The notes under the pieces are model-generated. The model did no database searches. It saw only the letters and a program-made list of their open reading frames with translations, and had not been told where the DNA came from. 64,000 nt of DNA from Leptospira paudalimensis. GTDB taxonomy: Bacteria; Spirochaetota; Leptospiria; Leptospirales; Leptospiraceae. Both the position numbers and the translations under genes were made by a program. Shown in pieces: positions 1 to 9,054 of this stretch. Within the stretch, counting starts at the first letter, position 1. The number at the start of each line of letters is the position of its first letter. The DNA lies in NCBI RefSeq assembly GCF_026151345.1, contig NZ_JAMQPR010000001.1:1222231-1286230 (forward strand), in the 5' to 3' direction.

Positions 1-582
1 GCAGAACATTTGTTTGCAACAAACAAACAACCGTCAGTGGTAGTTTCTCCGTATGACGCCGAGTTATATGGTCACTGGTGGTATGAAGGCCCACAGTTCA
101 TCGAATTTTTATTTAAAAAAATCCACTTCAACCAAAACACCATCCAACTTTCCCACCCACTGGAAGCGGCACGTGCGTTACCAAGGGTACAATCTGTGGA
201 AATGAAGATGTCGAGTTGGGGGGAAAATGGGTATGGTGATGTTTGGTTAAATGAAACCAATGATTGGATTTATCCCCTCATCCATGACCTTAGCATTCGG
301 ATGCACAAACGAGTTCATGAATTTGGATCAGGAACAGAAACACAAATCCGCATCCTAAAACAAATGGGAAGGGAACTCCTACTCTTACAAAGTAGTGACT
401 GGGCCTTCATCATGAAAACGGGAACCATGGTGGAGTATGCGGTCCGTCGTACCAATGTGCACACCAATTTGTTTCTCACTCTCGAGGCTATGCTCACAGG
501 TCCCATTGACCTGACCGTTCTCGAGGCTGCCGAAGCCGAAAATAATGCCTTCCCGGACATCAGACCGGAAGATTTTTGCTAG
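1..582 (+). CDS. 1,4-alpha-glucan branching enzyme (GH57), C-terminal part, cut by the window start
   Basis: The frame is open from the first base and ends at a TAG at 580-582, so only the last 193 residues are visible. The opening stretch, with SPYDAELYGHWWYEGPQF, is the conserved end of the GH57 catalytic barrel. The helical C-terminal domain follows (DUF1957 type), including LLLQSSDWAFIMKTGTMVEYA. In GH57 branching enzymes this helical domain completes the active-site cleft, and the enzyme makes alpha-1,6 branches in glycogen-like glucan in the cytoplasm. The catalytic nucleophile lies upstream of the window. The family call is strong; branching enzyme rather than another GH57 activity is inferred from the C-terminal domain. 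Confidence 0.85.
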   Translation, partial: AEHLFATNKQPSVVVSPYDAELYGHWWYEGPQFIEFLFKKIHFNQNTIQLSHPLEAARALPRVQSVEMKMSSWGENGYGDVWLNETNDWIYPLIHDLSIRMHKRVHEFGSGTETQIRILKQMGRELLLLQSSDWAFIMKTGTMVEYAVRRTNVHTNLFLTLEAMLTGPIDLTVLEAAEAENNAFPDIRPEDFC

Positions 583-649
583 AATCATTCTAAAAGAAAT
601 TGCCTAGAGAAACTAGGTTTTGGAAACTGGAAGAGATCGGAGGGTATGT

Positions 650-856
650 ATGACGAATTTTTACCGTTTTCCCTTAGTTCTCATCGCATTGTTCGTATTG
701 GCAAATGTTGTGTTCTGCCAATGGAACCACCGCGAAACCCAGGAAGGAGTTTTCCGTATGGATGATTCGGTCATTCGGTATGTGGAAACTCTAGAACGAG
801 CTGATAAAGCCGAGGTGACCCGAAAACCTTCTGGATTTGGCCAAGGCATTTTATAA
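650..856 (+). CDS. Small membrane or exported protein, 68 aa, function unknown
   Basis: ATG at 650 is chosen because GGAGG at 639-643 sits at good spacing; a TTG at 620 in the same frame has no such site. The product has one hydrophobic segment at about residues 5-23, which could be a membrane anchor or an uncleaved signal, then a short charged tail rich in Arg, Glu and Lys. It follows the branching enzyme by 67 bases and ends just before a clear terminator, so it is probably the last gene of that transcript. I do not recognise the family. Confidence 0.6.
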   Translation: MTNFYRFPLVLIALFVLANVVFCQWNHRETQEGVFRMDDSVIRYVETLERADKAEVTRKPSGFGQGIL

Positions 857-877
857 AACAAAATCGATCATAGATTC

Positions 878-910
878 ACCCGCAAAATAAAAACTGTTTT
901 TGCGGGTTTT
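878..910 (+). terminator. Rho-independent terminator after the small membrane protein
   Basis: A 10-base perfect inverted repeat pairs ACCCGCAAAA at 878-887 with TTTTGCGGGT at 898-907, and further T residues follow on the plus strand. The A-rich left arm gives T residues on the minus strand too, so it could also serve the SET-domain gene that ends at 939 from the other side. Confidence 0.8.
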
Positions 911-938
911 GGTTCTTCTGTGCAAGTGGAACACCAAA

Positions 939-1394
939 TCACTTTGGTTTGAAATCTACATTATCCCAATAATCCTTTCCATAATCAAAAAAGATTTCTT
1001 CGCCTTCTTTGATGGTTTTTAAGACTTTAAACCTAGCTGTTTTCCAACGAACAGACGTGATGAGTTCCGCGTTGGGTTTTGACGAGTGGTTGATATAACG
1101 AGTGTAATTTGACTCGCGTCCTTCCCCGTAAATCCACCAATCTTTACAGATCCAAAGTAGGTATTTTGAATCTACATATTTATTCGATTCCGCTTGTTCA
1201 TCGGTAATGATTTTACCCATGTAATAACCAACGGTATCACCCTTATATAATGTTTGTTTGGTGAAAAGTCCCATACCAATATTGGGAACAGAAGACGGTT
1301 TTACGATAAAATCCTTTTCGGTGTATACAACCGGTTTTCTCTTTTTGGCCTTCTTAACAGATTTCTTTTTCTTCATTTTCATCCTATATGACAT
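939..1394 (-). CDS. SET-domain protein, putative lysine methyltransferase
   Basis: The 151-residue protein has a very basic N-terminal tail (Lys-rich, about residues 4-20) and then a compact SET domain. SET hallmarks are visible: [19 protein letters not shown] near residue 41, the [11 protein letters not shown] motif that binds the methyl donor and shapes the knot, and [13 protein letters not shown] at the end. SET enzymes transfer methyl groups from S-adenosylmethionine to protein lysines. No pre-SET or post-SET zinc cysteines are seen. The gene is transcribed away from the small gene at 1483 and its substrate cannot be told. An in-frame ATG at 1382 is an alternative start. Confidence 0.8.
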   Translation of the reverse strand: MSYRMKMKKKKSVKKAKKRKPVVYTEKDFIVKPSSVPNIGMGLFTKQTLYKGDTVGYYMGKIITDEQAESNKYVDSKYLLWICKDWWIYGEGRESNYTRYINHSSKPNAELITSVRWKTARFKVLKTIKEGEEIFFDYGKDYWDNVDFKPK

Positions 1395-1482
1395 AAGAGG
1401 AAAACAATTCTCGCTTGTAAAGTCATTGGTATTTAAGATTCACTATGTCCGACTCCGAACTTAAAAAGTAAGAGGGGGGCCT

Positions 1483-1635
1483 ATGAAACGGGAACCACAA
1501 AAACAAGCGGATGACAAAACCAATGTTGTGAATTTGGCCATTTACCGAGCCAAAAAGGCACTGGAACGAGATGGTTTTGAAGTCGTGGAAAATCCGGATG
1601 GTAAAATTACCCTCGTCATTCGTCTTGCGAAATAA
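1483..1635 (+). CDS. Small conserved-looking protein, 50 aa, upstream of ribH
   Basis: An ATG at 1483 follows a strong purine-rich ribosome binding site (AGAGGGGGG at 1471-1479). The 50-residue product is hydrophilic, with an amphipathic helix around [19 protein letters not shown] and a beta-like end ([12 protein letters not shown]). It lies 23 bases ahead of the ribH start and is probably co-transcribed with ribH and nusB. The good binding site and even codon use support a real gene; the function is unknown. Confidence 0.6.
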   Translation: MKREPQKQADDKTNVVNLAIYRAKKALERDGFEVVENPDGKITLVIRLAK

Positions 1636-1658
1636 CCCCTCTTTTGGAACTTGGATAC

Positions 1659-2126
1659 ATGACAGCTTTATTGGAAGGCACACGAATTGGAAACGGACAA
1701 AAACATTGTGTCATCGTTTCAAAGTTCAATGAATTCATTACCGAGTCCCTCTTAAAAGGGGCAAAAGACGCTTACAGACAACATGGAGTAGCTGACTCTG
1801 ATGTGACCGTCATCTATGTTCCAGGAGCATTTGAGCTCCCGCAAACTGTCAAACGAGTCTTACAATCTAAAAAATACCAATTCTCTGCCATCGTTTGCCT
1901 CGGTGCTGTGATCCGTGGAGCTACTTCTCACTATGACTTAGTGTCTGGGGAAGCAGCAAAAGTAGGATCCGTAGCAGATGGATCCGTTCCTGTGATCTTT
2001 GGTGTCATCACCACAGAATCCATCGAACAAGCAATTGAACGAGCAGGGACCAAAGCGGGAAACAAAGGATACGAAGCAGCAACAACAGCCATTGAAATGG
2101 CAAATCTTTTCAAAGAGATCGGATGA
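1659..2126 (+). CDS. ribH: 6,7-dimethyl-8-ribityllumazine synthase
   Basis: This enzyme condenses 5-amino-6-ribitylaminouracil with 3,4-dihydroxy-2-butanone 4-phosphate, the penultimate step of riboflavin synthesis, and usually forms an icosahedral shell. The family pattern is complete: [17 protein letters not shown] at the start, [13 protein letters not shown], then [19 protein letters not shown] with the catalytic histidine, and [23 protein letters not shown] at 1659 is preferred over an in-frame TTG at 1644. The stop overlaps the start of nusB (ATGA), so the two are translationally coupled, a common ribH-nusB arrangement. Confidence 0.95.
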   Translation: MTALLEGTRIGNGQKHCVIVSKFNEFITESLLKGAKDAYRQHGVADSDVTVIYVPGAFELPQTVKRVLQSKKYQFSAIVCLGAVIRGATSHYDLVSGEAAKVGSVADGSVPVIFGVITTESIEQAIERAGTKAGNKGYEAATTAIEMANLFKEIG

Positions 2127-2545
2127 GTTCTAGACACCGTGGGCGTAGCCTTGCCCTCATGTGCCTCTACCAAATTGATTTAGTGGGAACAGACCCCGAT
2201 CGTGCCATGAAATTTGATTGGTACGACAAAAAAATCACCCGAGAAGAAAAGGATTATGCTGTCTTTCTTGTGAAAGGAGTGGTCGAAAATCGAAAAGCGA
2301 TCGATACTCTTATTAAGAAGTATTCGGAGAATTGGGAACTTTCGCGTATTTCCGTTGTCAATCGTTGTATTTTGCGTTTATCAATCCTGAGTTTGCAAAA
2401 GGAACCTTTCCTTGCAGCACCTGTTGTCATCAACGAAGCGGTGGAACTCACAAAGGAATTTGAAACAGACGAATCTGCACAATTCATCAACGGACTACTC
2501 GATGCCTTCTATAAGAAGGAGATCTTAACAAAAGAGTCCCACTAA
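2123..2545 (+). CDS. nusB: Transcription antitermination factor NusB
   Basis: The 140-residue all-helical protein has NusB features: an Arg-rich start ([18 protein letters not shown]), the [19 protein letters not shown] segment and [14 protein letters not shown] followed by [12 protein letters not shown]. NusB with S10 binds boxA RNA in rRNA leaders and prevents premature termination. It overlaps ribH by four bases. Confidence 0.95.
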   Translation: MSSRHRGRSLALMCLYQIDLVGTDPDRAMKFDWYDKKITREEKDYAVFLVKGVVENRKAIDTLIKKYSENWELSRISVVNRCILRLSILSLQKEPFLAAPVVINEAVELTKEFETDESAQFINGLLDAFYKKEILTKESH

Positions 2546-2553
2546 CAAAAGAA

Positions 2554-4656
2554 ATGGATCCTATCCAAAAAAACCGCTTTCGCATTGAGGAACAAACCTC
2601 CAAGCCAAGTTATTACCAGGAAGATCCATACTTAAGGAACCTGGGAAAAGAAAAAGAAACAACTTATGAATCAGAAACAACGGTAAGGCGACCAGTTTTA
2701 TCGTTTTTGTTTTGGTCGTTTCTTGTTTTACTGATCCTTGGTTTCTTAACCGCCGCCTACTGGTGGTATTTACAAAAAAAACAAAATCCTGAAGAAATTG
2801 CCAAAGTCCTAAAAGACCTTCCCACAGATAAAAAAGCACTGAGCCTTCTTGTCGATAAACCGTATCTGCCAGATGATTCGGTGAATCCGAAACTTGCAGC
2901 CTGTCTCAATGCCTATCACAACCGTTATGTGAACCGAGTGGGCACGGTTTGTGAAGAGTTTCTCAATTCCCCTGGCAGTGACGAAGACAAATCCATTGCC
3001 CTGACTGTGCTTGGGGTGATGTATGATGAAGCAGGGCGTTACATCAATGCCATCGAACGATTGGAAAAAGCCATCCAATACGATTCCAAAAACTATTTTG
3101 CCTTTTATAATTTGTCCCTCGCTTTCAAACACGCAGGGAAATTTGAAGAAGCAAGGCGTGCCGCCCAGCGTGCCAAAGAAATTGCACCTAACGACTACCG
3201 TGTGGCCCTCTTACAAGGGAATTTGTTCCAAGAAATTGGAGACCCGGCAAGTGCCATTGAAGCTTATAAAGAAGGACAAGCTCTTGCTCCAAGTGATGTC
3301 ACACTTACCTATAACCTTGCGATCAGTTATCTAAAACAAGGGAATATGGCCGAAGCTATCTCCGAGTTCCAAAAAGTGGTACAAACGGCACCGAATTCCC
3401 AAACTGCTGTTTTGTCTTATGGCCACCTGGGAACCATCTTTTACCAAAGAGAAGACTATGACCGTGCTGAGTATTACTTCCGAGAAGTGATTCGCCTGAA
3501 AACGGGAGATGCCAAAGCTTACTATAACTTAGGTTTGGTGTATTTGAAGAAAAAAGTCCCAGAAGAGGCGGCCAAATACTTCCAAAAGGCACTCGATTCG
3601 AATGCAAACGAACCAGAGGTGTATCGTTACATCGCTGATGCGTTTTTGTCCATGGGACAAACCAATATGGCAATCACTGCTTTAAAAAAAGCGTTACTCT
3701 TAAAACCTTCGGATGTGGATTCCCTTTTTGCTCTTGCTGAGCTTTATTATAAAAAAGGGGAACTTGTGGAAGCGGAGAGTTTATTTCGTAGGATCATCCG
3801 CCTTACCCCTGGGGATACGTATTCAGAAACAGCCTATGTGAATTTAGGGATCATCTTGGATGAAATGGAACGGTACTCGGAAAGTATAGCGGCCTTTGAA
3901 GGAGCCCTTGCTTTAAATCCCAAAAACCAATCAGCCTATTACAATTTGGGTCTTTCCTATTTACACGCGGGAAAACCAACGATGGCAATCGAGTCCTTAC
4001 GAAAGTCCCAAGCCCTGGATCCGAATCATGTTCCGTCAAGACTTGCCATCGCCGATTATTATTTAGAAAACCGTTTTTATAGCGAAGCTATTTCCGAATA
4101 CGAAGAAGCGATTGCTTGGAAACCAGAACTCTATGAAGCAAGACTGAAACTGGCTGATGTTTACATCCAAACCAAAAATTACCCTGCCGCCGAAAAGATG
4201 TTAGTGTATGTGTTGGAAAATGCTAAGGATCCAAAAGAAATCAAACTCGCTCATAGAAAACTTGCCTTAAGTTATGCGAGTAGTGGAAACTCAGGGCTTT
4301 CAAGAAAGGCAAAAGAAGAAGCCTTTCGTGCCACCCACATCGACCCTGAGGATATGGAATCAAGGTTAGTTTTATCCAAAATCCTCATCGATTCGGGTTC
4401 GCTTGTGGACAGAGAGAAAGCGATTGAAGAGTTAACTGTCATCACCCGTTCGGATGTGACACCTACCATTTCTTCCAAAGCACATAATTATTTGGGTGTT
4501 TGTTATTTTAAAAATGGGGAATTCAAACGGGCACTTTCCAGTTTCCAAACTGCCATTGATTTAAATCCCAGTTTGACAGAAGCTTATGAAAACAAACGAG
4601 CGGCTCGTGCCCAATATGAAAAATCCTTGGAATCCAAAAAGAGAACCTTTTATTGA
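2554..4656 (+). CDS. Membrane-anchored tetratricopeptide repeat protein, 700 aa
   Basis: The ATG at 2554 lies eight bases after the nusB stop. A cytoplasmic N-terminal tail of about 50 residues is followed by one transmembrane segment (about residues 50-70, ending AAYWWYL). The rest is a long array of TPR units, with recurrent patterns such as AYYNLGLVYLKKKVPEEAAKYFQKAL and SAYYNLGLSYLHAGKPTMAIESL. Such proteins are protein-protein scaffolds; this one is probably periplasmic except for its tail. The array is unbroken to the C terminus, with no catalytic domain. The partner is unknown. Confidence 0.85.
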   Translation: MDPIQKNRFRIEEQTSKPSYYQEDPYLRNLGKEKETTYESETTVRRPVLSFLFWSFLVLLILGFLTAAYWWYLQKKQNPEEIAKVLKDLPTDKKALSLLVDKPYLPDDSVNPKLAACLNAYHNRYVNRVGTVCEEFLNSPGSDEDKSIALTVLGVMYDEAGRYINAIERLEKAIQYDSKNYFAFYNLSLAFKHAGKFEEARRAAQRAKEIAPNDYRVALLQGNLFQEIGDPASAIEAYKEGQALAPSDVTLTYNLAISYLKQGNMAEAISEFQKVVQTAPNSQTAVLSYGHLGTIFYQREDYDRAEYYFREVIRLKTGDAKAYYNLGLVYLKKKVPEEAAKYFQKALDSNANEPEVYRYIADAFLSMGQTNMAITALKKALLLKPSDVDSLFALAELYYKKGELVEAESLFRRIIRLTPGDTYSETAYVNLGIILDEMERYSESIAAFEGALALNPKNQSAYYNLGLSYLHAGKPTMAIESLRKSQALDPNHVPSRLAIADYYLENRFYSEAISEYEEAIAWKPELYEARLKLADVYIQTKNYPAAEKMLVYVLENAKDPKEIKLAHRKLALSYASSGNSGLSRKAKEEAFRATHIDPEDMESRLVLSKILIDSGSLVDREKAIEELTVITRSDVTPTISSKAHNYLGVCYFKNGEFKRALSSFQTAIDLNPSLTEAYENKRAARAQYEKSLESKKRTFY

Positions 4657-5495
4657 GTTTGTTTGATTTTATCCCACATCGTAAATTCCCAGAATATTAC
4701 GAAATCTGCCAGCATACAGGTGTTTTGCGATTTCTTCCCGCAAAACAAAGAGAGTACGGGGATAGTTATTTTATGGAAGAATACATGTCTCAATACAAAA
4801 AGTCCTATTACGAAGATGAACCAAACCTTCGTGACATGGCAAAACGCAGGCTCGCAAACTTAGCAAAGTTTTCTCCTCTTTCACCTGTGGCAAACGTTGG
4901 CACCAGTGATAGGACAGCGATACCAAAGCAAACACTCCTCGAGATTGGTTCTGCTGCTGGATTTTTTTTAGACGAAGCAAGGATTGCCGGATTCCGAACG
5001 AGGGGCCTCGAACTCTCTCCAAAAGAAGTGGAATATTCACAAAACACATTGGGTCTGGATGTCGAAAAAAGGTCTGTCCTATCAGTAGGAGAGGAGGAAT
5101 GGAAAGAATCCTTCTCTGTGGTTTCTGCCTTTTTTGTGATCGAACACATTGAAGACATCGAAGGGATTTGGAGGCGATTGTTGTCTTGGTTACAACCTGG
5201 TGGGTTTTTGTATTTGGCAGTTCCTTCTAGTTTTGGGCCAAGTTTTGAGACTAATCCCAAGGAATGGTTTTTGACCCATCCCTCTGACCACTTTTTTGAC
5301 TACTCAGTCCACTCCCTGAAAAAACTCTTGTCAATCCTTGGCTTTGACGTGAACTATGTTAGACCTATGTCGTATCACTCCTACCGGGATTTAGGCCTCC
5401 GAGGCAAACTCCCTGAATGGCTGTATCGGCTATATGCAAACCAATTTGCCTATGGTGATACCATCGAACTGATTGCCAGAAAAAGAACACACTGA
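4653..5495 (+). CDS. SAM-dependent methyltransferase (class I)
   Basis: Starts at a TTG (4653) that overlaps the TGA of the TPR gene, so it is translationally coupled. The Rossmann core is visible: LLEIGSAAGFFLDEARIAGF is motif I for the methyl donor, RGLELSPKEVEYSQ is the acidic end of strand 2, FSVVSAFFVIEHIEDIEGIW is motif II, and LQPGGFLYLAVPSS is the post-motif strand. The N-terminal 90 residues contain CQHTGVLRFLP and a tyrosine-rich segment but no obvious zinc cluster. The C-terminal portion carries HFFDYSVHSLKKLL, typical of methyltransferases acting on sugars, lipids or small molecules. The substrate is unknown. Confidence 0.8.
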   Translation: MSLFDFIPHRKFPEYYEICQHTGVLRFLPAKQREYGDSYFMEEYMSQYKKSYYEDEPNLRDMAKRRLANLAKFSPLSPVANVGTSDRTAIPKQTLLEIGSAAGFFLDEARIAGFRTRGLELSPKEVEYSQNTLGLDVEKRSVLSVGEEEWKESFSVVSAFFVIEHIEDIEGIWRRLLSWLQPGGFLYLAVPSSFGPSFETNPKEWFLTHPSDHFFDYSVHSLKKLLSILGFDVNYVRPMSYHSYRDLGLRGKLPEWLYRLYANQFAYGDTIELIARKRTH

Positions 5496-5503
5496 AATCC
5501 AAT

Positions 5504-7114
5504 ATGAAATTTAATGAATTACCTTTCCACGAGTCTCTAAAGAAAGCCTTAGACAAAATCGGTTACACAGAGCTCACTCCCATCCAAGCCAAATCCATCC
5601 CGTTCGCCATGGAAGGTAACGACCTCACAGGTCTTGCCCAAACCGGAACGGGAAAAACGATGGCCTTTTTACTTCCCACTTTGCATAGACTTCTCTCTGC
5701 AGAGGAAGAGGAAGCACTTCCATATGCCCTTGTCCTTGCACCCACAAGAGAACTCACGATCCAAATCGCAGAAGAAGCAAAAAAATTATTGGAGTTCACA
5801 GACTTCGGAGTTGCCACCATCATTGGAGGAACCGATTACAAATCCCAAGAACAAGCCCTTGGAAACAAAGCTTGTATCATCGTAGCGACCCCAGGACGAC
5901 TCATTGACTTTGTGAAAAACCATGGACTCTCTTTGGAAAACATCAAAGTGGTGATCCTGGATGAAGCGGACAGAATGTTCGATATGGGGTTTGTCCAAGA
6001 CCTCAAGTATATCTTCCACAAATGTAAAAACAGAAAACAATCCTTACTCTTTAGTGCCACCCTCAGTTACGAAGTGGTACGGCTTGCTAGTCGGTATTTG
6101 AATGAACCCATTGAAGTTCATATCAATCCGGAAAAAGTCATCACAGAAAGGATTGACCAAACCCTCTTACATTTGGGGAGAGAAGAAAAACTCCCTTACC
6201 TCGTCAATTCCTTGTTAAACTATCAGATCGAAGGTCTTGGGATCATTTTTACCAACTACAAAATGAACATTCCAAAAATTGTTTCTGTGTTACGGAAATA
6301 TGGAATCACAGCAACAGGACTCTCCTCCGAACTGGACCAAAAGAAACGGATACGACTACTTCGTGATTTTAAAGCAGGGAAATACAAATACCTCATTGCG
6401 ACAGATGTTGCTTCTCGTGGGATAGACATCGAAAACATTGATGTGGTTTATAATTATGACTTACCACAAGATGCAGAAAACTATGTGCACCGAATTGGTC
6501 GTACCGCTCGTGCAGGTAGAAAAGGCCAGTCAATTGGATTTTGTTCCGAAACAGATTATACAGAACTGGAACGCATTGAAAAGTATCTTAACTCAAAAAT
6601 CCCTGTGGGAGAAATCCGAGAAGAGTATTTAGAATTCCCAACGGGTGAATTCACTCCTGTGTTTGCCGACGAAGTGATTCCTGGTGAAAAAAAATACCAA
6701 GACCGCGAACGAGGTGGAAGGGGTGGAAAACCAAGACGAGGAGACCAGTCTGGGCGAGGGGATCGCACAGAACGGGGTGGCGAGAGAGGCGAACATCGGT
6801 CAGGTGACAGGAATCGCCATAAAGGAAAATCGGGTGGACACCCACCTGCAAAGATGTCCCATCCAGAAGGCCATAGTCATGGACACCCAAGTGATCACAA
6901 ACACCCAGCGAAGATGACCCACCATGAATTCAAACATGGACACCAAACAAAAGATGGCAAGGGCAAACCTGGGCATAAGAAAAACCAACAGGGAAAATCT
7001 TTCCAAAAGAATGACCCAAGACGGAATCTCTTCGATATCAACGAAGTGAAACAATCCAAAAAACAGAAACAATCGATTTGGAAACGAATCCTTTCTTTTT
7101 TCAAAAAAGATTAA
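5504..7114 (+). CDS. DEAD-box RNA helicase with a long basic, His-rich tail
   Basis: All helicase motifs are present: the Q motif (LTPIQAKSIPFAMEGND), Walker A AQTGTGKT, PTRELTIQ, TPGRLIDF, VILDEADRMFDMGF, FSATLS, then in the second lobe IFTNYK, ATDVASRGIDIENI and YVHRIGRTARAGR. This matches the RhlE-like group that remodels rRNA and mRNA using ATP. After about residue 390 comes a low-complexity tail: first Gly/Arg-rich (RGG-like), then a His-, Lys- and Gly-rich stretch (about 6800-6990), then a short basic end. RGG tails add RNA affinity; the histidine clusters are unusual. The amidase start lies inside its 3' end. Confidence 0.92.
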   Translation: MKFNELPFHESLKKALDKIGYTELTPIQAKSIPFAMEGNDLTGLAQTGTGKTMAFLLPTLHRLLSAEEEEALPYALVLAPTRELTIQIAEEAKKLLEFTDFGVATIIGGTDYKSQEQALGNKACIIVATPGRLIDFVKNHGLSLENIKVVILDEADRMFDMGFVQDLKYIFHKCKNRKQSLLFSATLSYEVVRLASRYLNEPIEVHINPEKVITERIDQTLLHLGREEKLPYLVNSLLNYQIEGLGIIFTNYKMNIPKIVSVLRKYGITATGLSSELDQKKRIRLLRDFKAGKYKYLIATDVASRGIDIENIDVVYNYDLPQDAENYVHRIGRTARAGRKGQSIGFCSETDYTELERIEKYLNSKIPVGEIREEYLEFPTGEFTPVFADEVIPGEKKYQDRERGGRGGKPRRGDQSGRGDRTERGGERGEHRSGDRNRHKGKSGGHPPAKMSHPEGHSHGHPSDHKHPAKMTHHEFKHGHQTKDGKGKPGHKKNQQGKSFQKNDPRRNLFDINEVKQSKKQKQSIWKRILSFFKKD

Positions 7115-8190
7115 TCCTTCTTTTACTAATTGTTTTCCCATGTCTCGTAAATGCTGAAGTCACAAAACTTCCGCTTTACGGGAAAGGGAATTATGTTGGT
7201 TTTTCTGATTTAAAAACCATATTACCTGAACTTTCCACCAAACTAAAGAAATACACAAATGTGGGTTCCATTTACACACCACAAGGGAATATCCAATTTC
7301 GGATTGGCAGTAGTTTTTATACTTTGGATGGTAAAATTTATAAAATCCCAAAAGCCATTTTAAAGAAGGAAGAAGAAGTTTACCTTCCTCTCGATTTAGT
7401 GGAAGCCATTTTACTCAATTTGATTGCTTATGATGTTCGTTACCAATTCAAAGAAACTGAACTCATTGTCCTTGTGCCAAAGGAAACCATCCCCAAACGA
7501 AACTTAGGTGTAAAAGCCATCATCATAGATGCAGGGCATGGAGGAAAGGATCCTGGAACATCTGATAACACTGGGTATTTTGAAAAAGAGGTTAGCCTTG
7601 GTGTTGCAAGGTATACCTATCTGTATTTAAGGAAGTATTACCCTGAAATTCGAGTGGAGATGGTAAGAAAAGACGATCGATTTGTGGAACTCGAAGACCG
7701 TTCCAAATTTGCCAATCGGGTATTGTCTGATACAAGAGATGTGATTTTTATCAGTTTCCATTGTAATGCTTCTCTTTCTGAAAAAGCTGCTGGATTCGAA
7801 GTGTATTACTTATCGCAAAGTCCAAGTACAGAGAACGCGAGGGAAACTGCCCTCATTGAAAATCGTTACATTGGAAAACATAAAAATCCTGTGGTTTCGC
7901 AAATCCAGTCCCAAATGTTATCGAGTGTGACCCAAAGGCGTTCTAAAAAATTGGCAGATTCAGTCGCAAACCAATACGAAAAAGCCCTTAGCCCTGAAAT
8001 TCCTGCAAGGGGAGTGAAAAAGGCAGATTTTTCCGTCTTGCGAGGAAGCCTTATGCCTGCTGTACTTGTGGAAATGGGGTATCTCACAAACCCTGAAGAA
8101 AGTAAAAAACTGCGAGATAAAACCTTCCAAAAGAAAATTGCTCGGAGTGTGATTAAAGGAATTCATGAATACGCATCTGCAAAAGATTAA
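7078..8190 (+). CDS. N-acetylmuramoyl-L-alanine amidase (AmiC type), exported
   Basis: Translation probably starts at TTG 7078, inside the last 37 bases of the helicase gene, because this gives a good signal peptide (basic, then LILLLLIVFPCLVNA). Residues 75-135 resemble a copper amine oxidase N-terminal-like domain, often a cell-wall-binding module. The zinc-dependent Amidase_3 domain follows: IIDAGHGGKDPG with His154, a conserved Glu in YFEKEVSLG, FISFHCNAS with the second histidine, and LVEMGYLTNPEES with the catalytic Glu. It cleaves the lactyl-Ala bond of peptidoglycan in the periplasm, probably in daughter-cell separation. Overlap with both neighbours suggests an operon. Confidence 0.9.
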   Translation: METNPFFFQKRLILLLLIVFPCLVNAEVTKLPLYGKGNYVGFSDLKTILPELSTKLKKYTNVGSIYTPQGNIQFRIGSSFYTLDGKIYKIPKAILKKEEEVYLPLDLVEAILLNLIAYDVRYQFKETELIVLVPKETIPKRNLGVKAIIIDAGHGGKDPGTSDNTGYFEKEVSLGVARYTYLYLRKYYPEIRVEMVRKDDRFVELEDRSKFANRVLSDTRDVIFISFHCNASLSEKAAGFEVYYLSQSPSTENARETALIENRYIGKHKNPVVSQIQSQMLSSVTQRRSKKLADSVANQYEKALSPEIPARGVKKADFSVLRGSLMPAVLVEMGYLTNPEESKKLRDKTFQKKIARSVIKGIHEYASAKD

Positions 8191-8992
8191 AGAGTTACTG
8201 AAGAACTATTGGGAATTTTTAAAAACCGTTTCCATTCGGTTTTATAAAATCGGAACAGGCGAAACCAAACTCACTCGTGATTTTATATTTTTATTTGGTT
8301 CTTGGTTTAGTTTACTTTTGTTTTTTAGTTTTTTCATATTGGCAGAACAAAATCCATTCCGCCTGTTAGTTCCCTTCCAATTGTATTCCTATCCTTCTTT
8401 GGACCATAGGGAAGCCATCATTGTGTATATTTCCAATGGAGAAGGGGAACAAATCCCAATCCACAGAAAGGTATTAAAACAAGAGGAAGCAACGGATCTC
8501 ATTTATCAAATTGTAGGGGAAGTTGGTGCGCCACCTTATTTTGATTCGGTGGAAGCATTGGCAAAAGATGGGAAACTTTTTTCCCCTAAAAAACTTTTGG
8601 ACATTCGGTTTGCGATCAAACAATCATGGTTTCTTGATCAAAATCAAAAATTGGTAATTGATTGGAATACAAATCGATTAGAGTCCATCATGGAAAAATA
8701 CCGATTACCACGTACCAAATCAGAAGATGATTCGGCCGATGCTGAAGATGAAAATTCCAATGCTCCTGTTGACACCATCACGTATTACACAGGTGGAACG
8801 GAAACTGGTCCTAAAGAATCCGAAGAGGTATTAAACAAACGAAGGATCCAGGCAATGGATCAAACCTTACGTGCGTTAAATGCAAGCCTTTTTGAAAACT
8901 TCAAAAATGTCAAAACAATCGAACATAAATTTTCAGGAAATTCAAATCCCGTTTACCAATGGGAAACCATCTCTCCTCTCGCTACCCGTTAA
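8165..8992 (+). CDS. Membrane protein, possibly with a GerMN-like domain
   Basis: The ATG at 8165 lies inside the last 26 bases of the amidase gene. A cytoplasmic N-terminal stretch is followed by a transmembrane helix at about residues 40-61 (LFGSWFSLLLFFSFFILA). The exported part opens with EAIIVYISNGEGEQIPIHRKV, which resembles the start of a GerMN domain (a beta strand carrying the YF/YI pattern, then a polar loop). Amidase genes are often paired with GerMN proteins, which supports a peptidoglycan role. There is an acidic linker around residue 187. The domain call is weak; otherwise it is an unknown membrane protein. Confidence 0.55.
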   Translation: MNTHLQKIKELLKNYWEFLKTVSIRFYKIGTGETKLTRDFIFLFGSWFSLLLFFSFFILAEQNPFRLLVPFQLYSYPSLDHREAIIVYISNGEGEQIPIHRKVLKQEEATDLIYQIVGEVGAPPYFDSVEALAKDGKLFSPKKLLDIRFAIKQSWFLDQNQKLVIDWNTNRLESIMEKYRLPRTKSEDDSADAEDENSNAPVDTITYYTGGTETGPKESEEVLNKRRIQAMDQTLRALNASLFENFKNVKTIEHKFSGNSNPVYQWETISPLATR

Positions 8993-9013
8993 TCTAGGGT
9001 TTTCCCTTTAACT

Positions 9014-9054
9014 TTTCTCCATTTTTCAAAATTTACTCATGGAAAATGGAGAAA
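9014..9054. terminator. Stem-loop after the GerMN-like gene, probable terminator
   Basis: A perfect 12-base inverted repeat (TTTCTCCATTTT at 9014-9025, AAAATGGAGAAA at 9043-9054) with a 17-base loop lies 21 bases after the stop. No T-run follows on the plus strand, so it may stabilise the 3' end of the RNA rather than stop transcription by itself. Confidence 0.5.
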
